18,950 nucleotides of DNA from FEN-1297 sp046704565 (GTDB lineage Bacteria > Bacteroidota > Ignavibacteria > Ignavibacteriales > Ignavibacteriaceae): positions 1 to 18,950 of the forward strand of contig JBJKRP010000093.1 of the NCBI GenBank assembly GCA_046704565.1, given 5' to 3'. Position 1 is the stretch's first letter. Each line of letters starts with the position of its first letter. A program made the position numbers and the translations under genes. Positions 1-6,437 of the stretch are shown here, piece by piece. Under the pieces are notes generated by a model. It did no database searches, had not been told where the DNA came from, and was given only the letters and a program-made list of their open reading frames with translations.

Positions 1-1
1 A

Positions 2-1003
2 AATAAGAGCGGGAAGGTCCTTTTTACCAAAACGATGAAAGAATCTGGACCAATGATTCAAGATCCGAATTATTTAAGGAATTATCAAATATTAGTTGAT
101 GTAAATGATGACGGATTTAAGGATTTAATTCTTGCCGGGGAATTGCCGGACAGTCTTAAAAGCGGGAATAAACTTGGCAGCATAACCTGTTATAACCATG
201 ACGGCAGAGAAATATGGAACTATCTATTTCAAGATACTATCTCTTCTCCCGGTGAAGTCCTTTCAATAAATTACGGGAGCCATCTTATTGATACAACCAC
301 TGTAAAAAATACTAAAGTTCTAATAGCATGTTCACAGAATAAAGAATCTTTCGGATCTGCCATATATATGCTTAACTTAAGAACCGGAAAAAGAGTATTC
401 GGTACATTTTGGCATCCGGGATTTATATTAAGCGGCTATGTTATTAAATCTAAACTTAATAATGATAATGAGCTGATTTTTGACGCATGTAATAACTCCT
501 GGAATAAACATTCTATAGTGGTTGGTGCTCTTAACTTGAACGATATAAATGGCAAAGCACCGGCAGATATGTACCATAATTATTATGGCAAAAAAATGGC
601 TCGCTTTAAATATTATATAACTTTACCAGATGAAGATTATGAGGAAACAGTAACCCCAACGCAATCTCTATACAGTGGACCGGAAGATTTCATTTATGAT
701 ACAAGAAGTAATACATTCGACTGCAACATATATTTGAATTATAAAAGTATTGGAGGTATAGTGTACTGTATTTCGCCGGACTTCAGTAAAATTAATATTA
801 TAATAGACGATGTATATGCCAGGATAAGAGACCCCTATGTGAAATCCGGCGCACTTAAACCTCCTTTAAGCGACACTCAGGAATACCGAAATCTTTTAAT
901 AAGTCAAATACTTTGGTGGAACGGGACAAAGTTTGTTAAGAAGGACGAATTGACAAAACAAAACGCTTTGTACTCAGTATCTAGAAAAGAGCACAATAAT
1001 TAA
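2..1003 (+). CDS. Uncharacterised protein with FG-GAP-like motif, 5' end outside window
   Basis: The frame is open to the left edge, so the ATG at 35 is probably internal and the true start lies outside the window. The visible part is about 333 residues. Near its beginning it carries DVNDDGFKD (residues 22-30 counted from the ATG at 35), which fits the DxNxDGxxD calcium-binding loop of FG-GAP/VCBS beta-propeller repeats. Only one clear copy is visible. The rest is beta-strand-rich, with short YCI/IYMLNL-type strands and a passage on constructing a displayed value (GSITCYNHDGREIWNYLF) like those in propeller or PQQ-like repeat proteins. No catalytic motif, sorting domain or membrane segment is visible at the C terminus. 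The missing N-terminal part may carry another domain. It ends convergently 18 nt from the response regulator. I do not recognise a specific family; the propeller assignment is inference. Confidence 0.7.
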   Translation, partial: NKSGKVLFTKTMKESGPMIQDPNYLRNYQILVDVNDDGFKDLILAGELPDSLKSGNKLGSITCYNHDGREIWNYLFQDTISSPGEVLSINYGSHLIDTTTVKNTKVLIACSQNKESFGSAIYMLNLRTGKRVFGTFWHPGFILSGYVIKSKLNNDNELIFDACNNSWNKHSIVVGALNLNDINGKAPADMYHNYYGKKMARFKYYITLPDEDYEETVTPTQSLYSGPEDFIYDTRSNTFDCNIYLNYKSIGGIVYCISPDFSKINIIIDDVYARIRDPYVKSGALKPPLSDTQEYRNLLISQILWWNGTKFVKKDELTKQNALYSVSRKEHNN

Positions 1004-1005
1004 TT

Positions 1006-1021
1006 CTCTTTACGTTAAGAG
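1006..1021. terminator. Weak hairpin between convergent genes
   Basis: CTCTT (1006-1010) and AAGAG (1017-1021) form a 5-bp inverted repeat around a 6-nt loop, exactly in the 18-nt gap between the left-edge gene and the response regulator, which converge here. There is no good T-run on either side, so activity as a bidirectional terminator is only suggested by position. Confidence 0.2.
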
Positions 1022-1393
1022 CTACGCAGCCAGAGCATGTATAATTTTTTTTCTAAAATCAGATTGGTCAAACGGCTTTATTATATAATCAAAATTACAG
1101 TTTTGCAACTGACACTTACCGATTGAGATTTCATCGAGGTAAGCTGTTATGTAAATGATAGGGATCTTATATTTCTTCCATATTTCAATGCCTGCGTCTA
1201 TTCCGTTGAGCTCCCCTTTCATAGTAACGTCCATCAAAATAAGATCGGGCAGTATTGAACCGGCTGCCTCAATAGCCATCTCACCAGAATTAACAATGAT
1301 CGGGACAATATATCCTAATTCAGAAATACGCTTCTTTATATCGAGAGCTATTATATTCTCGTCTTCTGCAATGAGTATTTTCTTAGCCGTCAT
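1022..1393 (-). CDS. Single-domain response regulator (CheY-like receiver)
   Basis: The 123-residue protein is one complete receiver domain with no output domain. The acidic pocket is E10-D11, the phospho-acceptor is D55 (in LILMDVTMKG), followed by the switch residues T83 and K106 (KPF). The sequence after D55 (MKGELNGIDAG) and the IPIIYITAY segment are typical of receivers that pair with HisKA_2-type kinases. The start ATG at 1393 puts the first beta strand (KKILIAEDE) at the N terminus as expected. It lies 185 nt downstream of a histidine kinase on the same strand, so the kinase is its likely partner. Lacking an output domain, it should act through protein contact or pass the phosphate to a further relay protein; the target cannot be read from the sequence. 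Confidence 0.93.
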   Translation of the reverse strand: MTAKKILIAEDENIIALDIKKRISELGYIVPIIVNSGEMAIEAAGSILPDLILMDVTMKGELNGIDAGIEIWKKYKIPIIYITAYLDEISIGKCQLQNCNFDYIIKPFDQSDFRKKIIHALAA

Positions 1394-1578
1394 TCTAATC
1401 CGCTGTCCTATAAAGCCTTTTCGTCTTAGTAATGTCCATTGCTATAATCTTTAAAATCAAATTTTTATAATATTCTTTTTTATCAGCCGTAAGATATTAT
1501 CTTCGTAAAGGAATTACTGTGATAAGAAGTGAAAATTGGAGGTTATTAAATAATGCTGTGAGTGCGGTTAAGCCGGGC

Positions 1579-3354
1579 TTACACAGTAAATTCTATCTTA
1601 AACTCTGTACAGCCGTTCCGAATAAGCTCTATGCTGCCGCCAAGCTGGTCGGTTAATGTCGTAACTAATTGCAGTCCAAGGGATTCTGTTTTTCGGAAAT
1701 CAATGTTAGCCGGGAATCCGATTCCATTATCCCTGACGATTAGCGTGTAACTTGACTCACCTGCTCCGTGGAGTCCTATAAAAACTTCTCCTTTGGTGCC
1801 TGAAGGGAAGGCATGTTTTAAAGAATTTGAGACTAATTCATTTATAATTAATCCGCAGAGTATTGCAGTATCAATCTCAAAGGAAATTCCTTCGAGGTCG
1901 CTGCGGAGCGCTATTCTTTCCGCTCCGATATTATATGAACTGAATAATGCCTGGGTCAGGGATTTTATGTATTCTGGAAACTCTATTTTGTTAAGATCTT
2001 TTGACTGGTAAAGCTTCTCATGAATAAGCGCCATAGATCTAACCCGGTTCTGGCTTTCACGGAAAATTTCCAGAGCCTTTTGGTCCTCTATGTAACCTGA
2101 TTGAAGATTAAGCAGGCTGGAGATAACCTGGAGATTATTTTTTACTCTATGATGAATTTCTCTAAGAAGGATGAGCTTTTCCTGGAGTGATGCCGAAATA
2201 AGCTCTTCGGCTTTCTTCCGCTCATTAATTTCTTTTTTTAAATCCTCGTTCACTTTAGAGAGAGCAGCAGTTCTATCAATTACTCTCTTTTCAAGTTCTT
2301 CTTTTGTCCTTTCAAGAGCCTCAATACCATACTTCCGCTGCGTGCTGTCCCTTACTATTGCAAATCCCCCGATAACCTTTTTGTCTATATCAAACAACGG
2401 TGAGTAGTAAGCCTCAAAATATCCTTCTTTCCCGGAATCAGGTATGTAGAACCACCTGTCCTTGGCTATCACATAGTTTCCCTTCAAGGTTTCATAATAA
2501 TATTTATCCTCTCCTATTTCTTTTAGGAACGGCAGCACTTCAAAGGCATTCCTGCCCAGTGTTTTGGATTTGCTGATGCCCATAATAGATTCCATCCCTG
2601 GGTTCCATAATGTAAATCTGCATTGATCATCGAAAGCAGCAATCCCATCTATGCTGCTGTTAAGAAGCCTGTCTGAAAATTCCATCTCGCGTCTTATTGC
2701 ACCTTCCACTTTCTTTCTTTCCGAAATTTCACGCTCGAGTATATAAAATACGGTAAGAAAAATTATACAGCTCACAAGTGTTCCGACAATAATTGTAACA
2801 AAGGTGTTCTTTACGTTATTAATCAGGAGCTGGTCCCTGGATTGAAGCAGGTTATATTCTTCGGATTCAATTCTAGCAACCTGACGGTAAATATCATTCA
2901 TATTTTCCCTGCCGCTCCTCATTTTCAATCTTTCGGCAGCCTTCTGAAACCCATACTTAACCCGCAATTGGATTGTAGCCTGCAAGTCTTGAAAGCGGAA
3001 CATAATTAAAGAGTCAAGCCTGTTCAGTCTTTCAATTTGTTCCTTATTTCCTTTTAGCAATATTTTGAGACTGCTTAAATCGAGCTTAACGTTGTTAATG
3101 CCCTTGTAGAAGGGCTCTAAATAGGTTTCATCGTCCGTAATAAGAAAAGACCTTTGTCCCTCTTCGGCACCAACAATCTGTCCTAAAACATCTTCCGTGG
3201 TATTTAAAATATTATAGGAATTTGCCCTCCATTCCGCGGTCTCGAAAACTTCATTAATATTCCTATAAGAGACGATGCCAATCCCTATTATTAATATCAG
3301 AATAAATAACAGACCGAGCTTTGCAGAATTTATTTCGCTAAAGAATGACAGCAT
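1579..3354 (-). CDS. Membrane sensor histidine kinase, CHASE3-PAS-HisKA_2-HATPase
   Basis: The 591-residue protein has a first membrane segment at about residues 12-30 and a second at about 184-206. They enclose a 150-residue extracytoplasmic helical domain with the CHASE3 hallmark (GAEEGQRSFLITDDETYLEPF, around 62-82). A PAS domain follows (about 226-340, NSSIDGIAAFDD to the PAC-like GGFAIVRDSTQRK), then a coiled coil (about 345-390). The dimerisation/phospho-acceptor helix is the HisKA_2 type, with EIHHRVKNNLQVISSLLNLQ around 399-418; the histidine is H401 or H402. The ATPase domain shows the N box (NELVSN, 505-510), G1 box (DNGIGFP, 542-548) and G2 region (SLGLQLV, 558-564). All catalytic elements look intact. 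It probably autophosphorylates and passes phosphate to the receiver encoded downstream at 1022-1393. The signal is unknown; CHASE3 domains have no single defined ligand. Confidence 0.93.
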   Translation of the reverse strand: MLSFFSEINSAKLGLLFILILIIGIGIVSYRNINEVFETAEWRANSYNILNTTEDVLGQIVGAEEGQRSFLITDDETYLEPFYKGINNVKLDLSSLKILLKGNKEQIERLNRLDSLIMFRFQDLQATIQLRVKYGFQKAAERLKMRSGRENMNDIYRQVARIESEEYNLLQSRDQLLINNVKNTFVTIIVGTLVSCIIFLTVFYILEREISERKKVEGAIRREMEFSDRLLNSSIDGIAAFDDQCRFTLWNPGMESIMGISKSKTLGRNAFEVLPFLKEIGEDKYYYETLKGNYVIAKDRWFYIPDSGKEGYFEAYYSPLFDIDKKVIGGFAIVRDSTQRKYGIEALERTKEELEKRVIDRTAALSKVNEDLKKEINERKKAEELISASLQEKLILLREIHHRVKNNLQVISSLLNLQSGYIEDQKALEIFRESQNRVRSMALIHEKLYQSKDLNKIEFPEYIKSLTQALFSSYNIGAERIALRSDLEGISFEIDTAILCGLIINELVSNSLKHAFPSGTKGEVFIGLHGAGESSYTLIVRDNGIGFPANIDFRKTESLGLQLVTTLTDQLGGSIELIRNGCTEFKIEFTV

Positions 3355-3363
3355 AAATAAAAA

Positions 3364-3379
3364 TTTAGATTTTTCTAAA
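3364..3379. repeat. Inverted repeat in the kinase leader
   Basis: TTTAGA (3364-3369) and TCTAAA (3374-3379) are perfect inverted copies around four T residues. The element ends 10 nt upstream of the histidine kinase start codon at 3354, where it could be a regulator-binding site or a small hairpin in the leader. In AT-rich DNA such a 6-bp repeat can occur by chance. Confidence 0.35.
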
Positions 3380-3645
3380 ACTTAAACAAAGAGCTATATA
3401 CAGAATGTGATTTGAAAAAGCGGCAGGTTCATGAAAATAATTCCAGCAACTTTTTGTAAAAAAAATGTCTTAGTAACTTAAAATATAAAAATCTTAAATG
3501 CCAACAGAATATTATATATAAGGTATGGGGAAAAAAATTGTTTATCAAATTTTTTATTGATCCTCTGTCAGCATCCGCTCTTCCTTGAAGGCTTTCAGAA
3601 TTAAGATAAAGAAGTGATTATAGCCTCTATATCAGGAAGCTTTTT

Positions 3646-3659
3646 AATGTTATAACATT
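3646..3659. promoter_or_regulatory. 14-bp perfect palindrome, possible operator
   Basis: AATGTTATAACATT is its own reverse complement and lies about 75 nt upstream of the small membrane protein start at 3735. Its core TGTTATAA recurs as TGTTATAA just before the ATG at 3735. The size and symmetry suit a dimeric repressor site, but no matching regulator is seen in the window, so the role is inference. Confidence 0.3.
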
Positions 3660-3734
3660 TCCTCTGTGATGTTGTGCACCGTGTTCTTATTAATTTATTC
3701 CCATTTTTTCGCTCGAAAAATTTTAGCTGTTATA

Positions 3735-3893
3735 ATGTTGATGTGGATTTTAATTTTATCGCTTTTCTTATTTTGGCTGGTAGGAATCATTTTAAAAATT
3801 TCTACCGGATGGCTTCTTCATGGCGTTTTAATTATAGCAGTAATTCTACTGGTAATTAATCTTTTAAGATCAGCCAAGACGAAGTCGATATAG
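3735..3893 (+). CDS. Small two-helix membrane protein, lmo0937/DUF5670-like
   Basis: From the ATG at 3735 this encodes 52 residues with two hydrophobic helices (about residues 3-19 and 29-44) joined by a short KISTGWLLH turn, and a basic tail (LRSAKTKSI). The pattern, an MLMWIL start, a WLVGI segment, then a Gly-x-x-x-His turn before the second helix and a short basic tail, matches the lmo0937 family of roughly 50-residue membrane proteins, as I remember it. That family has no established function; members are often found near stress or envelope genes. An in-frame upstream ATG at 3666 would add 23 residues not expected for the family, so the inner start is preferred; no strong ribosome-binding site marks either. 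It ends 2 nt from the end of the convergent RlpA-like gene. Confidence 0.6.
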   Translation: MLMWILILSLFLFWLVGIILKISTGWLLHGVLIIAVILLVINLLRSAKTKSI

Positions 3894-3895
3894 GG

Positions 3896-4369
3896 CTATT
3901 TATTTCCCAACCTTAATACCTCCACTTTTACTTTCGCGGTGCCGTTGGAAATCATTCCCAGCTTTTTTGCGGCAGCCAAAGAGACATCTATAATCCGTCC
4001 TTTTTTATCCGGTCCTCTGTCGTTTATTCTCAGCAAAACAGATTTGAAATTAGAAAGGTTAGTTACCCTTACGATGCTGTCAAAAGGTAAATCCGGCTGT
4101 GCAGCCGTCATTTTATACATATCATAAATTTCTCCGTTTGAAGTCTTGCGTCCGTTGAAGTCGCCTGCATAATAGGACGCCGTACCGGTAAATGTTTCCA
4201 TGGGTTTAATATCTTTATATAATTCTAAATCATTGTCTTCCTGTACTGTTGATGACGTTTCCGCAGTTTCCCTTTCCTCTTTCGAACTGCGCTCAGATGT
4301 AAAGCGAGGGACACTGCTGCATCCTGCCAGACTCAATAGGAATAGTACAAGGATGAAATACTTTATCAA
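3896..4369 (-). CDS. rlpA: RlpA-like double-psi beta-barrel lipoprotein
   Basis: A TTG start at 4369 gives 157 residues beginning with a hydrophobic signal and a lipobox LAGC (Cys17), preceded by a GGAAGTGAG ribosome-site-like stretch. An ATG at 4417 would add 16 polar residues and overlap rsmE by 19 nt, so the TTG start is preferred. After a low-complexity Ser/Glu linker (about 20-55) comes the RlpA barrel (about 60-152): FTGTASYYAGDFNGRKTSNG, VRVTNL, RINDRGP and GRIIDVSLAAAKKLGM. There is no SPOR domain. RlpA proteins are outer-membrane-anchored and in some species cleave peptidoglycan strands lacking stem peptides. The barrel Asp (D117, in NDRGP) is present, but the position normally His in TAAH is Gln (Q91, TAAQPDLP), so lytic activity is doubtful. 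It follows rsmE on the same strand and is likely cotranscribed. Confidence 0.88.
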   Translation of the reverse strand: MIKYFILVLFLLSLAGCSSVPRFTSERSSKEERETAETSSTVQEDNDLELYKDIKPMETFTGTASYYAGDFNGRKTSNGEIYDMYKMTAAQPDLPFDSIVRVTNLSNFKSVLLRINDRGPDKKGRIIDVSLAAAKKLGMISNGTAKVKVEVLRLGNK

Positions 4370-4398
4370 ATTAATCTCACTTCCGGTTCCGGATGCGG

Positions 4399-5094
4399 CT
4401 ACAGCATGGATGCACATTTAATTATTGCTGTCTCGCTGCGAAGTCTGTTTTCTGCAAGCTTATATACCTGCGACTCTTGAAAAAGCTTAAACTCTTCGTT
4501 CGCAAACCCGCCTTCCGGTCCGAATATAAAATAAAAATTCTTTTCCGGGTTATTTTTAAAATCAAATAAATATGTCTCAGCTTTTTGATCAAAGATAATC
4601 TTTTCGCCGGATAAATCCTTTATTGAATTTAATGTTCCGTTAATTTCTATTTTAGGAAGAAAGCTTCGTAAGGACTGCTTCATTGCCGAAAGAGCTATTT
4701 TATTCCATCTCTCTGTCTTTGATGATTTTGAAATCGTTCTGTACGACTCAAAGATAATAAAATTGGTTATCCCAAGCTCGACGCATTTTTCCAGGGCAAA
4801 TTCAAACCTCTCGGGATTCTTTAATTTTGGCAGACAGAAATATATGTTTTCAAATTTATTTTTATATGTAAAGGTCTTTTCTGCAGACAGCCGGAGCGCT
4901 TCTTTTTCTATAGTAGAAATCTTTCCGGAAAATATTTTCCCTTCCCCATTTGTAACAAATAATTCATCTCCAGGACGATGACGCATGACTTTAACGGCGT
5001 GTCTAAATTCGTCTGTGGTTAAACTAATCTCCGCCCCGCAATATACCGGAGGAGAATAGTAAAGCTCTATGTCAGAAAGAAATTCCAAGTCCAA
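4399..5094 (-). CDS. rsmE: 16S rRNA (uracil1498-N3)-methyltransferase RsmE
   Basis: The 231-residue protein matches RsmE in length and motifs. It has an N-terminal PUA-like domain (about 10-75, YYSPP and FRHAVKVMRHRPGDELFVTNGEG), and a SPOUT-type methyltransferase domain with the catalytic-knot signatures FGPEGGF (191-197) and RLRSETA (217-223). The AMKQSLRSFLP segment (137-147) is the family's E/A-x-x-QS-x-R helix. It would methylate U1498 of 16S rRNA using S-adenosylmethionine. No ATG is available; the TTG at 5094 (or TTG at 5088) starts inside the last codons of the Omp85 gene, a 23-nt overlap that suggests translational coupling, with AGGACAG upstream as a possible ribosome site. Confidence 0.93.
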   Translation of the reverse strand: MDLEFLSDIELYYSPPVYCGAEISLTTDEFRHAVKVMRHRPGDELFVTNGEGKIFSGKISTIEKEALRLSAEKTFTYKNKFENIYFCLPKLKNPERFEFALEKCVELGITNFIIFESYRTISKSSKTERWNKIALSAMKQSLRSFLPKIEINGTLNSIKDLSGEKIIFDQKAETYLFDFKNNPEKNFYFIFGPEGGFANEEFKLFQESQVYKLAENRLRSETAIIKCASML

Positions 5095-6403
5095 AAATAA
5101 ATTGTGGCTGTCCTAAATCATTAAATGCATATTCAAGTCTAAGAGAGTTATAAGGAAGAACTAAAAAAATAAGACCGGCACCATATCCGCTATAAAAATT
5201 TTTTATGCTTAAAGGCTGTCCCCAATCGGTAACTGTCCCGGTGTCGGAAAAGAGTTCGGCATACACCGCAAACCTGTAAGTCAGTAATGATTTCGGGATA
5301 ACCGGCACAAAATCGAAATCTATGTTAATGTCTTTGATTACGGGATAATTAAGCTCTACCGATGCAGTGTACAGGTTATTTCCTTCCATCTCTTTATCGA
5401 AGTATCCTCTTATTCTTTCGTCGTATCCGAAGAAAGAAAAATTATAATACGGGACAAGCTTTCCGAAAGTCATTCTTGACGCAAGCCTGAATTTAAATCT
5501 CAAGTCATCGGCGGTTTTAAAATATTTTCGAAAATCCAAGCTTGCGATCTGATAATTAATGTTATCGATCCCCAGCCCTTTAAAGAAGACACTTGCGTAT
5601 GCATAGGTTCCTACAGACGGGAATTGTGCCAGGTCCCTTGTATCGAACAAATAACTAAGTCCGAGAGAAAATTGTCTGTCAATACGGCTGTCTGAAGCTG
5701 AAATACCTTTTATGAACAGCGGGTTCTCCACATAGTCAAAGCCTGCTTGGATATCCAGTTTGTTATAGAGATTTAGCCGCTTCCCTAAATCGATATAACC
5801 ACCGATAAACTTTTGATAAAAATTTCCGCCGTATAAATTTACTGCGTTTTCGCTTTTATTCCTGGCATTTTGATAATATGCTTGCACGTCCAGGTAAATA
5901 CCTGCACTCCGGATAATATACGGCTTCACATATTCTAAAATTAGTTTTGGATTGTAACCGAAAGCTGCAATAGCCTGCAAGGTTTCATTCTCTCCTCTGA
6001 AATTTCGAACCAAAAAGTCCAGACCGTAAGATACCTTCGTCCAGTCTCTGTCTTGAAATTCAAGAAAAGGAACCGGGTAAATATACCAGCTTTCTGAAAC
6101 GTCTATTAAAAGAATATTCTTTTTATCGGCTCTAAATGGAATGAGGTTAACCCAGGTAAAAATTCCGAGACTGTATATTCTATTTAGATTATAATTTGCA
6201 ATCTGAGGAGTTAAAGTATCGCCGATACCGAAAGTTAATTCTCTTGTAATAACATCGGGGTCAGTAATTTTGTTGCCTTCAACTTTAATTGAATCTATTC
6301 TTATCGAGTATTTGCCGTAGTAGAAAACGGTATCCGCACTACTGCATAAAGCCGACTGAGAAAGTAAAAATAGAATTAGGATGGCAAAGAGAAATTTTAT
6401 CAT
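5072..6403 (-). CDS. Omp85-family outer-membrane protein with one POTRA domain
   Basis: The 443-residue protein has a signal peptide (about 1-22), one POTRA-like periplasmic domain (about 32-105: YSIRIDSIKVEGNKITDPDVITREL, then LNRIYSLGIFTWVNL), and a BamA/TamA-type barrel (about 110-443). The barrel shows the DTRD strand motif (255-258), the loop-6 signature IRGY (331-334, ahead of EGNNLYTASVELNYPV) and a terminal aromatic Phe as in the BAM recognition signal. A true BamA has five POTRA domains and about 800 residues, so this is a short Omp85 relative rather than BamA. Its job, such as assembling or exporting a particular envelope component, cannot be read from the sequence. It sits between gcvP and rsmE, overlapping the latter. 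Confidence 0.87.
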   Translation of the reverse strand: MIKFLFAILILFLLSQSALCSSADTVFYYGKYSIRIDSIKVEGNKITDPDVITRELTFGIGDTLTPQIANYNLNRIYSLGIFTWVNLIPFRADKKNILLIDVSESWYIYPVPFLEFQDRDWTKVSYGLDFLVRNFRGENETLQAIAAFGYNPKLILEYVKPYIIRSAGIYLDVQAYYQNARNKSENAVNLYGGNFYQKFIGGYIDLGKRLNLYNKLDIQAGFDYVENPLFIKGISASDSRIDRQFSLGLSYLFDTRDLAQFPSVGTYAYASVFFKGLGIDNINYQIASLDFRKYFKTADDLRFKFRLASRMTFGKLVPYYNFSFFGYDERIRGYFDKEMEGNNLYTASVELNYPVIKDINIDFDFVPVIPKSLLTYRFAVYAELFSDTGTVTDWGQPLSIKNFYSGYGAGLIFLVLPYNSLRLEYAFNDLGQPQFIFGLGISF

Positions 6404-6437
6404 TAAGCTTTAATGCATATTCAATAAACTGTCTTAA

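Larger units (their letters stand above)
3355..3734. other. Gene-free 380-bp intergenic stretch
   Basis: No credible gene was found on either strand between the start of the histidine kinase and the small membrane protein, which diverge. It is AT-rich and should hold the promoters of both. Only two structured elements stand out: an inverted repeat beside the kinase start (3364-3379) and a 14-bp palindrome (3646-3659) on the side of the small gene. I could not assign a convincing -35/-10 pair to either gene. Confidence 0.6.

Noticed and set aside
1538..1561. Strong GGAGG ribosome-site-like sequence followed by ATG on the + strand between the response regulator and the kinase
   Set aside because: The frame is ATG CTG TGA, stopping after two codons, and no longer frame with a sensible start follows; it lies in a minus-strand region.
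1566..1583. TAAGCC/GGCTTA inverted repeat at the end of the kinase gene as a terminator
   Set aside because: The arms are separated by one base, so only a very short stem could form, and no T-run follows; it overlaps the stop codon.
3575..3640. Short minus-strand frame of about 24 codons in the 380-bp gap, possible gene remnant
   Set aside because: It is too short, has no upstream start and no recognisable family similarity.
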